Part shown: positions 30,472 through 38,521 of the stretch, piece by piece
How the letters are laid out: each line of letters opens with the position of its first letter
Numbering within the stretch: the first letter of the stretch is position 1
From: Streptomyces griseus
GTDB lineage: Bacteria; Actinomycetota; Actinomycetes; Streptomycetales; Streptomycetaceae
Reading direction: 5' to 3'
NCBI GenBank assembly: GCA_002154345.1
Contig: MUNB01000091.1
Location: forward strand, 1 to 39,194
DNA: 39,194 nt
Made by a program: the position numbers and the translations under genes
The notes under the pieces: generated by a model
The model's database searches: none
What the model saw: the letters and a program-made list of their open reading frames with translations, nothing else
Told to the model about the DNA's origin: nothing

Positions 30472-31862
30472 GCTGCTCCTGCCGGAGTGGTCGCGCGGGC
30501 GGCGGGGGCGGGACTGCTGCCGTCCTCGTCGTCCAGGGTGGAGGTGCCGTACGGCCTGACCCAGCCCAGCAGGCCGAGGGCGCAGTACAGCAGGAAGGCG
30601 GTGGCCAGCGAGTTCAGGGCCGGGATGCCGCCGTCGTAGAACTTGCCGACGCAGAACGCCACGACCCAGATGACCAGGGACATCGGCACCCAGGTGGGCG
30701 AGGTCGGCGGCAGGGTCTCCGCCTCCCGGGTGTCGTCCAGCGGCTTGCGCATCCGCTTCACGACCCAGTACTCGGCGACGATGATCCCGCCGATCGGCGG
30801 GATCATCACGCCCAGCAGGGAGAGGAACTCCGTGAAGTGGGTCATGATGCCGACCGCGGACAGGAGCGTGCCGGCGATACCGAGGACGACGGTGACCACG
30901 CCGCGGTGCAGCCGCTTGCGGAAGACGACCTGGAAGAAGTTGACGACGCCGAGCGAGGAGCCGTACAGGTTCCAGTCGTTGATCTTCGCGGTGGACATCA
31001 GGACCACCATCACACCGAAGGCGCCCGAGGTGGAGAGCACGATGTGGGAGACGTCGCTCGACTTCACCAGATGACCGAGCAGCACGCCGACCATGCCGAC
31101 GATGTACTCGGAGAGGATCATCGAGGAGGCGCTCTGCACGAAGACGTGCGAGCCCTTCCTGTTGTAGCGGGTCATCTCCGGGGAGACGATGGCGCCGGTC
31201 ATGTAGCCGCCCGCGATGGCGGTGGCGGCGACGGCCAGCGGGATCGCCTCGCCGGGCGGCGGCGAGCTCATCAGCTCGCTGACCGAGTGGTCCTTCAGCG
31301 TCGTGATGATCGACCAGGCGACCATGCCGAAGAACAGCGGGGTGACGATCTTGGCGAACAGGGCCATGTACCGGAAGCCGAAGATGACCAGGCCGGTGAT
31401 GGCGACGCCCGCGATCACGCACCACATCCAGGACGGTCCGCCGACCAGCGCCGAGACGCTGTTGCCGAAGATCGTGTTCTGGACGCCGAACCAGCCGACC
31501 AGGCTGACCGCGATGACGAAGCTGACCAGGGCCGAACCGTTGCGGCCGAAGCCCGTCCAGCGGGTGAGCATCGGGGTCGCCAGACCCTCGCGCATTCCGG
31601 CCAGACCGATCGCGAAGATCACGATCTCCAGGATCACCGCGCCGAGCGTGAAGGCGAGGAAGGCGTCCCCGAAGGTCATGCCGACGCCGATGGTGGCGCC
31701 CAGCGTGAACTGGGAGATCGAACCGGACTGGGCCAGCCACTGCAGGAGCATGGACCAGAAGCCGAAGCGCTTGTCGCGCGGGACTCGCGAGAGCGAGTAG
31801 TCGTCGCTGCCGATGCTCTTGACCTCGGGGGCCGTGGCGTCGGCCCGGTGGGCGGATGCCAT
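30468..31862 (-). CDS. NCS1-family permease (cytosine permease/CodB-like)
   Basis: The predicted 464-residue membrane protein has about 12 hydrophobic segments. It shows the NCS1 N-terminal pattern (a charged leader, then QWLAQSGSISQFTLGATIGVGMTFGDAF) and the central ISPEMTRY-like block (AIVSPEMTRYNRKGSHVFV), as in cytosine/purine permeases. NCS1 carriers import nucleobases, hydantoins or vitamins by Na+ or H+ symport. The ATG at 31862 overlaps the DUF1177 stop (TGATG), and its stop overlaps the M20 hydrolase start (ATGA). The partner genes, an M20 hydrolase and DUF1177, argue for a nitrogenous substrate such as a hydantoin or peptide-like compound rather than plain cytosine; that is inference. 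Confidence 0.88.
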   Translation of the reverse strand: MASAHRADATAPEVKSIGSDDYSLSRVPRDKRFGFWSMLLQWLAQSGSISQFTLGATIGVGMTFGDAFLAFTLGAVILEIVIFAIGLAGMREGLATPMLTRWTGFGRNGSALVSFVIAVSLVGWFGVQNTIFGNSVSALVGGPSWMWCVIAGVAITGLVIFGFRYMALFAKIVTPLFFGMVAWSIITTLKDHSVSELMSSPPPGEAIPLAVAATAIAGGYMTGAIVSPEMTRYNRKGSHVFVQSASSMILSEYIVGMVGVLLGHLVKSSDVSHIVLSTSGAFGVMVVLMSTAKINDWNLYGSSLGVVNFFQVVFRKRLHRGVVTVVLGIAGTLLSAVGIMTHFTEFLSLLGVMIPPIGGIIVAEYWVVKRMRKPLDDTREAETLPPTSPTWVPMSLVIWVVAFCVGKFYDGGIPALNSLATAFLLYCALGLLGWVRPYGTSTLDDEDGSSPAPAARATTPAGAA

Positions 31863-32815
31863 CAGGACTCCTGGGTGGTGCGGCCGAGGGTCTGGAGGTG
31901 AGCCAGCGACCCGTAGCGGTGGACGAGGTTGTCGAACTCCACCGCGTCGTGGAAGTCCAGGCTCCCGGCGCCGAAGCCCTTGGCGACCTCCACGGCGTAG
32001 CGGGCGGCGGACGCGATGTCGCTCTCGTGACTCGCGCCCGTCTGGCAGCCCGGTACCGCGGCGGCCGAGGTGACCGCGAGACCGACGACCGGAGCGGCGG
32101 TCGCGGTGGCGGGCTGGAGGATCGAATTGATGTGGTGTGCACCGTTACCGTACGGCGTGATGTCCTGGGTGGTCACCGGGTATGTGACCAACGGCTCACC
32201 GGTCACCACGGCCAGCAGCTCGCCGAGCCGCTCGCTGACCCGGAGCACCCAGCCCTCCTTGACGGTGGGCGACAGGGCGAGCCCCTTGTGGTTGATGATC
32301 CGGTTGCCCTTGGTGGTGTCGATGGAGAGCACGGCCTCCATGTCGGCGGTCACCTCGTGCCGGTTCATCGTGGCGATGTCCACGGGCGAGCCCATGAACG
32401 GCACCGGGTCGTGCGGCTCGGTCGGCGCGTCCGGGCAGATGTGGGTGGCGACGACCACGTCACCGGGCAGCACATCGCCGCGACGGCGCATGTCGAGCAG
32501 CTTGGCCGCCGTGGCGAGGGCGGCGGCAGCGCCGTCGGCGTCGGAGACCAGACCGGTCGCCTCGGGCCGGGCGCCGATACCGCCGAGCCGGCCCACCACA
32601 CCGAGGGTGCGGGCGTCGCCGCCGGACGTCCGGCCGTGGGAGCCGGGGATGCGGACGAGCACGAAGTCCGTCGAGCCCTGGTCACCCGTGACGGTGGTGA
32701 CCTGCGCGGACGAGCCCTCGGCCCCCGCTGCGGCATCGAGGTACTCGACGACCGTCTTGCCATTGACCTGGGGATCGTCCAGAAGCTCGACGATGTCCAG
32801 TACGTACTTCAACAT
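31862..32815 (-). CDS. DUF1177-domain protein
   Basis: The predicted 317-residue soluble protein matches the DUF1177 family from end to end: LKYVLDIVELLDDPQVNG at the start, VATHICPDAPTEPHDPVPFMGSPVD in the middle, and SHESDIASAARYAVEVAKGFG near the end. Conserved His, Asp and Cys residues (THICPDAPTEPHD, PGCQTGASHESD) suggest a metal- or nucleophile-dependent enzyme, but the function of the family is unknown to me. The ATG at 32815 follows AGGAGAAAG; an in-frame start at 32890 is less likely. It is first in an operon with a permease and an M20 hydrolase, divergent from an IclR regulator that probably senses their substrate. Confidence 0.88.
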   Translation of the reverse strand: MLKYVLDIVELLDDPQVNGKTVVEYLDAAAGAEGSSAQVTTVTGDQGSTDFVLVRIPGSHGRTSGGDARTLGVVGRLGGIGARPEATGLVSDADGAAAALATAAKLLDMRRRGDVLPGDVVVATHICPDAPTEPHDPVPFMGSPVDIATMNRHEVTADMEAVLSIDTTKGNRIINHKGLALSPTVKEGWVLRVSERLGELLAVVTGEPLVTYPVTTQDITPYGNGAHHINSILQPATATAAPVVGLAVTSAAAVPGCQTGASHESDIASAARYAVEVAKGFGAGSLDFHDAVEFDNLVHRYGSLAHLQTLGRTTQES

Positions 32816-32905
32816 GGGGGCTTTCTCCTGATCCTGACACCCGCCCGGCGCTCGACGGGGGGAGCGCGGGGCGGGGTGCTGAGGCAACATTCGGGATCGG
32901 ATAGC

Positions 32906-32934
32906 GTTGAGCGCAACTGTTTCCCGTTATTTGC
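32906..32934. promoter_or_regulatory. Candidate IclR-type operator region
   Basis: In the 140-base gap between the divergent DUF1177 and IclR genes, GTTG-AGCG-CAAC (32906-32917) is an inverted repeat. GCAA (32913) and TTGC (32931) form a second, wider one. The stretch is AT-richer than its surroundings. Binding by the adjacent IclR regulator is inferred. Confidence 0.35.
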
Positions 32935-32955
32935 AATTCCGGTCTGAATGGTGAG

Positions 32956-33789
32956 ATGACGATGGCCGTATTCGATCTGGACCGGCGTACGCCCGCCGGG
33001 GCGCTGCAGACCGTCGACCGGGCCCTCCTGGTCCTGCTCGCCTTCGAGCGCACCCGGCCCGACTGGGGCGTCACCGAGGTCGCCGAGGAGTTCGGCTGGG
33101 ACACCTCCGTCGCCCAGCGGCTGCTCGCCACCCTGGCCGGCCGGGGCTTCCTGGTCTCCGACCCGGCCACCCGCCGCTACCGCATCGGCCCCGCCGTGCT
33201 GCGGCTCGGCCGGCTCTGGGAGCGCTCGGGCTCACTGGAGCTGCTGGCCGGTCCGGTGCTGGAGGAGCTGCGCCGGACCACCGGCGACACCGTCCTGTTC
33301 TGCCTCCCGGACAACTTCCACATGCGCTGCGTGGCCGCCGAGGAGGGCGAGACCGGGCCGCTGCGCTACTACCCGCTGGTCGGCGAGCTCTACCCGGCGC
33401 ACGCGGGCGCGACCAGCAAGTCGTACTACGCCCATCTGCCCGACGAGCAGCGCCACCGGCTCTTCCGGGGCCGCCCCATGGCGCGCTTCACGGACCGCAC
33501 CGTCACCGAACCGGACCTGCTGGAACGGGAGTTCATGCAGATCCGGGCCCAGGGCTACGCCTGGACGGTCGGCGAGTACGACACCGGCATCGCCACCGTC
33601 GCCGTACCGGTCTTCCTGGGGCGCGAGCCGTACGGAAGCCTCAGCCTCGGCGGCGGTGAGGACCGGTTCCCTGGGGCGCCCGAGGACCGGCTCGACGCGC
33701 TGCGCCACGCGGCCCAGCTGCTGGAGCAGCGCCTCACCCACCCGCCGCAGCGGCCGAAGTCCCGCACCCGGCAGCCCCGCATTACCTGA
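32956..33789 (+). CDS. IclR-family transcriptional regulator
   Basis: The predicted 277-residue regulator has an N-terminal winged HTH (LQTVDRALLVLLAFERTRPDWGVTEVAEEFGWDTSVAQRLLATLAGRGFL) and the C-terminal IclR effector domain (PVLEELRRTTGDTVLFCLPD, YYPLVGELYPAHAGATSKSYYAHLPDE, GYAWTVGEYDTGIATVAVPVF). It starts at ATG 32956 with a GGTGAG site; ATG 32962 is an alternative. It is divergent from the DUF1177-permease-M20 operon and followed by peptidase E, so it most likely controls both transcription units in response to the imported compound. The basic tail SRTRQPRIT is beyond the effector domain. Confidence 0.93.
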   Translation: MTMAVFDLDRRTPAGALQTVDRALLVLLAFERTRPDWGVTEVAEEFGWDTSVAQRLLATLAGRGFLVSDPATRRYRIGPAVLRLGRLWERSGSLELLAGPVLEELRRTTGDTVLFCLPDNFHMRCVAAEEGETGPLRYYPLVGELYPAHAGATSKSYYAHLPDEQRHRLFRGRPMARFTDRTVTEPDLLEREFMQIRAQGYAWTVGEYDTGIATVAVPVFLGREPYGSLSLGGGEDRFPGAPEDRLDALRHAAQLLEQRLTHPPQRPKSRTRQPRIT

Positions 33790-33858
33790 CCGACCCGCAT
33801 CGCCCGACCGGCCCGCACCATCCGGCCGACCGATCCGCCCGACGTACCCGAGGACCCC

Positions 33859-34587
33859 GTGAATCTGCTCCTGCTCTCCAACTCCACCCAGTACGGCTGC
33901 GGTTACCTGGAACACGCCCTGGACACCGTCACCGCGTTCCTCCCCACGAACGCCCGCCTCGCCTTCGTCCCGTACGCGCTCGCCGATCACGCCACGTACA
34001 CCGCCCGGGTCCGCGCTGCCCTGGAGCCGTCCGGCATCACCGTGCGCGGCGTCCACGAGAACGCCGACCCGGTCGCCGAACTCGCCGCGTCCGACGCCGT
34101 GTTCATCGGCGGCGGCAACTCCTTCCGGCTGCTCGCCGCCCTCTACCGCACCGGTCTGCGCGAGGCCGTGCGCGACGCGGTACGCAACGGGCTGCCCTAC
34201 ATGGGCGCGAGCGCGGGGACCAACATGGCCGCGCCGACCCTGCGCACCTCCAACGACATGCCCATCGTGCAGCCGCCGTCCTTCGAGACGCTGGGCCTGG
34301 TCCCGTTCCAGATCAACCCGCACTATCTGGACCCGGACCCGGCCAGCACCCACAAGGGCGAGACCCGCGAGGAGCGGCTCACCGAGTTCCTGGAGGAGAA
34401 CGACGTGCCCGTGCTCGGGCTGCGCGAGGGCTCCTGGCTCCGTGTCGACGGGGACCGGGCCCACGTCCAGGGCGCCCGCCCCGCCCGGCTGTTCACCCGC
34501 GCGGCCGAGCCTCAGGAGCTCGCGCCGGGGTCCGACGTGTCCGGGCTGCTCACTACGGCGCCGCGGTTCGACGCTCCGGTGCGCTGA
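33859..34587 (+). CDS. pepE: Dipeptidase E (peptidase E, S51 family)
   Basis: The predicted 242-residue cytoplasmic serine peptidase hydrolyses dipeptides with an N-terminal Asp. The class I glutamine-amidotransferase-like fold is seen in MNLLLLSNST and VFIGGGNSFRLL. The nucleophile elbow is GASAGTN (S118), the His is in INPHYLDPDP (H155) and the acid is probably D133, in spacing typical of PepE. It starts at GTG 33859, 69 bases after the IclR gene, with a gap of low-complexity GACCG/CCGCA repeats. Its 3' end overlaps the convergent MFS gene by 35 bases. With the M20 hydrolase it suggests breakdown of peptide-like compounds. Confidence 0.93.
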   Translation: MNLLLLSNSTQYGCGYLEHALDTVTAFLPTNARLAFVPYALADHATYTARVRAALEPSGITVRGVHENADPVAELAASDAVFIGGGNSFRLLAALYRTGLREAVRDAVRNGLPYMGASAGTNMAAPTLRTSNDMPIVQPPSFETLGLVPFQINPHYLDPDPASTHKGETREERLTEFLEENDVPVLGLREGSWLRVDGDRAHVQGARPARLFTRAAEPQELAPGSDVSGLLTTAPRFDAPVR

Positions 34588-36097
34588 CCACGCTCCGCGC
34601 GTCCTCCGCGGCCCGGGCGTCCTCCGCGGCCTGCGCGTCCTCCGCGCTGCTCGCCAGGAGTACCGGGTGCGCGGAGGGCCGCTGCGCGGGCAGGAACGCC
34701 GCCAGCACCAGGCCGATCAGTACTGCGCCCGTGGCGATCAGGAACGAGATCCGGAATCCCTCCATCGACGGCACCTGGGCCGAGCCCATCGTCACGGAGG
34801 TGTTGGCCAGCACCATGCCGATGACCGCGCTCGACACCGAGGTGCCGATCGAGCGCATCAGGGTGTTGAGGCCGTTGGCCGCGCCGGTCTCCGACGGGTC
34901 GACGGCCCCGATGATCAGGGCGGGCAGCGAGGAGTAGGCGAGGCCGATCCCGGCGCCGAGCACCACCGCGATCAGCACGGTCTGCCAGGCGGCGGAGAGC
35001 AGCCCGAGCCCGGCCCCGTAACCGACCGCGATGACCAGCATGCCGAGCATCAGCGTGGTCTTGGGGCCGCGGCGGGCCGAGATCCGGGCGTAGAGCGGAG
35101 CGACGAACATCATCGTCACGCCCAGCGGGGCCACGCAGAGCCCGGCGACCACCATGGACTGCCCGAGGCCGTACCCGGTGGACGTGGGCAGCTGGAGCAG
35201 CTGCGGCAGCACCAGCGAGACCGCGTAGAAGGCCACGCCGACCATGATCGAGGCGAGGTTGGTGAGCAGCACCTCGCGGCGGGCGGTGGTGCGCAGATCG
35301 ACGAGCGGCGCCGGGGTGCGGAGTTCGAACCGGCCCCACAGCAGCAGGGTGGCGACGGACGCGGCGAGCAGCCCGAGGGTCGGGGCCGAGGTCCAGCCCC
35401 AGTCGCCGCCCTTGGTGACGGGCAGCAGAAGGAGCACCAGGCCGAGCGAGAGCCCGAGGGCGCCGATCACGTCGAAGGTGCCGGGGGCGCGCAGCGGCGG
35501 CTCGGGGACGAGCGTGTACGTGAGCGCCATCGCGAGCAGTCCGAGCCCGGCCGAGCCGAGGAACAGCGCGTGCCAGTCGGCGTGCTGGGCGACCAGCGCG
35601 GCGGCGGGCAGCGCGAGGCCGCCGCCCACCCCGATCGAGGAGCTCATCAGGGCCATCGCCGAACCGAGCTTCTCGCGCGGCAGCTCGTCGCGCATGATGC
35701 CGATGCCGAGCGGGATGGCGCCCATCGCGAAGCCCTGGAGCGCACGGCCGGTGATCATCACGACCAGGTCGTCGGTGGACGCGCAGATCAGTGAGCCGAT
35801 CACCATGACCGCCAGCGAGGCGAGCAGCATCCGCCGCTTGCCGTAGAGGTCGCCGAGCCGCCCCATGATCGGTGTGGAGACGGCGCCCGCGAGCAGCGTG
35901 GCGGTCATCACCCAGGTGGCGTTGGCCGGGTCGGTGCTCAGCAGGACCGGCAGGTCCTTGATGACCGGGACCAGCAGCGTCTGCATGACCGCGACGGTGA
36001 TGCCCGCGAAGGCGAGGACCGGCACGATCGGTCCTGAGCGCGCTTTTCGCGGCTCGGGAAGCTCCTCCGCGTGCCGTATCCGTTGCGTCCTTCGCAT
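34553..36097 (-). CDS. MFS transporter, DHA2 (14-TM) drug-efflux type
   Basis: The predicted 514-residue membrane protein has about 14 hydrophobic segments. It shows motif A after helix 2 (GRLGDLYGKRRMLLASLAVM), motif B-like GRALQGFAMGAIPLGIGIMRDELP, and motif C-like GGGLALPAAALV of proton-driven drug exporters. It probably pumps a toxic or antibiotic compound out. The ATG at 36097 has a GGAGG site. The cytoplasmic tail carries three copies of an AEDA(R/Q) hexapeptide from an 18-base DNA repeat. Its last 35 bases overlap the convergent pepE gene. It is divergent from the acyl-CoA dehydrogenase; a KstR-type box lies in the shared 179-base region, 125 bases from its start. Confidence 0.92.
   Translation of the reverse strand: MRRTQRIRHAEELPEPRKARSGPIVPVLAFAGITVAVMQTLLVPVIKDLPVLLSTDPANATWVMTATLLAGAVSTPIMGRLGDLYGKRRMLLASLAVMVIGSLICASTDDLVVMITGRALQGFAMGAIPLGIGIMRDELPREKLGSAMALMSSSIGVGGGLALPAAALVAQHADWHALFLGSAGLGLLAMALTYTLVPEPPLRAPGTFDVIGALGLSLGLVLLLLPVTKGGDWGWTSAPTLGLLAASVATLLLWGRFELRTPAPLVDLRTTARREVLLTNLASIMVGVAFYAVSLVLPQLLQLPTSTGYGLGQSMVVAGLCVAPLGVTMMFVAPLYARISARRGPKTTLMLGMLVIAVGYGAGLGLLSAAWQTVLIAVVLGAGIGLAYSSLPALIIGAVDPSETGAANGLNTLMRSIGTSVSSAVIGMVLANTSVTMGSAQVPSMEGFRISFLIATGAVLIGLVLAAFLPAQRPSAHPVLLASSAEDAQAAEDARAAEDARSVVSAPERRTAAP
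34599..34652 (-). repeat. Three 18-bp tandem repeats in the MFS gene 3' end
   Basis: GCGTCCTCCGCG is repeated at 18-base spacing from 34599, 34617 and 34635. The repeats encode an acidic, Ala-rich cytoplasmic tail and probably vary in copy number among strains. Confidence 0.7.
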
Positions 36098-36204
36098 GCG
36101 TGGGGCCTCCCGGGCAGCCGTCGATCACCCGGGCTCCCCCCAAGTGCATGCAGGGTGAACGCTTCTCGGTGGCGGTGGTATTCCGGTTCGGATCCGGCAG
36201 TCTC

Positions 36205-36235
36205 CTGACCTTCCGTCAGATTGAAACGTGTTCTA
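36205..36235. promoter_or_regulatory. CTGAC-N5-GTCAG element next to a perfect KstR box
   Basis: CTGAC-CTTCC-GTCAG occupies 36205-36219. Two bases later TGAAACGTGTTCTA (36222-36235) matches TnnAACnnGTTnnA at all fixed positions and has the same TGAAAC and GTTCTA halves as the box at 17365. The pair ends 41 bases before the acyl-CoA dehydrogenase start. Confidence 0.7.
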
Positions 36236-36276
36236 CTCTTGCGCCGTTCCAGTGGCTGCGACCGGCGGAGACGCGC

Positions 36277-38490
36277 ATGGGCAGGGGCACGGCGATCGGT
36301 ACCGGCATCGGCATCACCGAGGAGCACCGCGCGCTGGCGCACTCCGTACGGGGGTGGCTGGCGCGGGCCGCACCACCCGGCGAGGTGCGCAAACTCCTCG
36401 ACGCACACGGCCCGGCGGCCACCGGCGTGCGCCCCGCCCACTGGGAGGCGCTCGCCGCGCAGGGGCTGACCGGCATCCATCTGCCCGAGGCGTACGGCGG
36501 TGGCGGCGGGGACCTCCTCGACCTGGCCGTGGTCCTGGAGGGGACCGCGTACGGGTCGCTGCCGGGGCCGTACCTCGCGACCGCGCTGGTGGGCGCGGTG
36601 CTGCGGAGGGCGGTGGGCCCCGGGACCGGTGACCTGCTCCGGGCGCTGGCCGCCGGGGACCGCACCGCCGCCTTCGCCCTCACCCCCGGCACCCTCACCG
36701 CCACCCCGGCCCCGGGCGGCCACCGGCTCGACGGGACCGCCCCGCCCGTCCTGACCGGCGAGGCGGCCGATCTGCTGCTCCTGCCCGCCGCCGACGCGTC
36801 CGGCGGGGTGCTCTGGTTCCTCGTGGACGCCGGGACCGACGGGCTCACCGTGCGCCCGCACCGCAGCGTCGACCCGACCCGGCCCACGGCCGAGGTACGG
36901 GCCGACGCCGTCCCCGTACCGGCCCACCGGAACCTGCTGCTCGACGCCACCCTCGTCCGCGACCTGGCCGCCGTCCTCCTCGCCGCCGACGCCTGCGGGA
37001 CCGCCGCCCGGAGCCTGGACACCGCCGTCGCGCACGCCGCCGTACGCGAGCAGTTCGGGCGGCCTGTCGGGGCGTTCCAGGCGGTCAAGCACCTCTGCGC
37101 CGACCTGCTCGTCCGCCTCGAACAGGCCCGCGCCCTCACCTGGGACGCGGCCCGCGCCGCCGACGAGAGGCCCGAGGTGCGCGGGCTCACCGCCGCCCTC
37201 GCCGCCGCCACCGCGCCGGAGGCCGCGTACACCTGCGCCAAGGACGCCATCCAGATCCTCGGCGGCATCGGCTTCACGTGGGAGCACGACGCCCACCTCC
37301 AGCTGCGCCGGGCCGTCCTCGCCCGCCAGCTCCTCGGCCCCGCCGACCTCCACCGGCTGCGCGCCGTCCGCCTCGCCGAGGCCGGAGCCCGTCGCGAACT
37401 CACCCTGGAACTCCCGCCCGAGGCCGCCCGCCACCGCACCGAGGCCCGTCCGCACCTCGCCGCCGCCCGGGGCCTCGCACCCCGCGAGGCCCGCCGCGCC
37501 CTCGCCGACACCGGCTACGCCGCCCCGCACCTCCCCGCCCCGTACGGGCTGGGCGCCGGACCCGTACAACAGCTCGCGATCCAGCAGGAGTTACGCGAAC
37601 AAGGCATCCGGCTGAGCGACCTCTCCGTCGCCACCTGGGTGGTGCCGTCACTCATCGCGTACGGCACCGAGGAGCAGCGCGAGCGCTATCTGCCCGCCAC
37701 CCTGCGCGGCGACCTCCAGTGGTGCCAGCTCTTCTCCGAACCCGAGGCCGGCTCCGACCTCGCCGCGCTCCGCACCCGCGCCGTACGGACCGACGAGGGG
37801 TGGCGGATCACCGGGCAGAAGGTCTGGACGAGCGCCGCCCGCACCGCCGACCACGGCATCCTGCTGGCCCGCACCGACCCGGACGCGCCCAAGCACCGCG
37901 GGCTCACCTACTTCCTGGTCGACATGAGGAAGGCCCGGGGCATCGACATCCGGCCGCTGAAGGAGATCACCGGCGACTCCCTCTTCAACGAGGTCTACTT
38001 CGACGACGTCCTGCTGCCCGCCGACGCCGTCGTCGGCGAGGTCGGCGGCGGCTGGCGGGTCGCCCGCGACACCCTGGGCAACGAACGCGTCCACATGGCC
38101 GACCAGATGACCTTCGACAGCGGGCTCGAAACGCTCATCGCCCGCTCGGCCGGCCTCGACGAGCCCGTCAGGGCCCGGACCGGCGCGCTCGCCGCCGAGG
38201 CCCACGCGCTCGGCTGCATCGGACTGCGCACCACGCTCCAGCAGGTCTCCGGCCGCGAAACGGGCGCCGGGGCCTCCGTCCGCAAGCTCGTCCAGACCCG
38301 CCACCAGCAGAAGGTCGCCGAGCTCACCCTCGAACTCCTCGGCCCGGACGGCGCGGTGGACGAACCGGCGGCGGGCGGACGGGCCCTCCACGGCTTCCTG
38401 ATGTCCCGCTGTCTCACCATCGCGGGCGGCACCACACAGATCCAGCTGAACGTCGTCGCCGAGCGGATCCTCGGCCTGCCCCGGGACTGA
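36277..38490 (+). CDS. Fused two-domain acyl-CoA dehydrogenase, FadE34-like
   Basis: The predicted 737-residue FAD enzyme contains two acyl-CoA dehydrogenase domains in tandem. The first (residues about 8-365) includes HLPEAYGGGGGDLLDLAVV and REQFGRPVGAFQAVKHLCADL, and ends QILGGIGFTWEHDAHL. The second (about 390-737) includes WCQLFSEPEAGSDLAAL, GQKVWTSAARTADHGILLAR and MSRCLTIAGGTTQIQLN. The fused layout and length resemble mycobacterial FadE34 and FadE6 (about 710-730 residues); FadE34 acts on a steroid side-chain acyl-CoA. The ATG at 36277 follows GGAG at 8 bases. Codon 439 (37591) is TTA, so translation should depend on the bldA tRNA. It is followed 31 bases later by an Ltp-type thiolase gene and preceded by a KstR box. 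Confidence 0.92.
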   Translation: MGRGTAIGTGIGITEEHRALAHSVRGWLARAAPPGEVRKLLDAHGPAATGVRPAHWEALAAQGLTGIHLPEAYGGGGGDLLDLAVVLEGTAYGSLPGPYLATALVGAVLRRAVGPGTGDLLRALAAGDRTAAFALTPGTLTATPAPGGHRLDGTAPPVLTGEAADLLLLPAADASGGVLWFLVDAGTDGLTVRPHRSVDPTRPTAEVRADAVPVPAHRNLLLDATLVRDLAAVLLAADACGTAARSLDTAVAHAAVREQFGRPVGAFQAVKHLCADLLVRLEQARALTWDAARAADERPEVRGLTAALAAATAPEAAYTCAKDAIQILGGIGFTWEHDAHLQLRRAVLARQLLGPADLHRLRAVRLAEAGARRELTLELPPEAARHRTEARPHLAAARGLAPREARRALADTGYAAPHLPAPYGLGAGPVQQLAIQQELREQGIRLSDLSVATWVVPSLIAYGTEEQRERYLPATLRGDLQWCQLFSEPEAGSDLAALRTRAVRTDEGWRITGQKVWTSAARTADHGILLARTDPDAPKHRGLTYFLVDMRKARGIDIRPLKEITGDSLFNEVYFDDVLLPADAVVGEVGGGWRVARDTLGNERVHMADQMTFDSGLETLIARSAGLDEPVRARTGALAAEAHALGCIGLRTTLQQVSGRETGAGASVRKLVQTRHQQKVAELTLELLGPDGAVDEPAAGGRALHGFLMSRCLTIAGGTTQIQLNVVAERILGLPRD

Positions 38491-38521
38491 CCACGGGAAC
38501 GTGGAAGAGAGGAGTCGGAAG

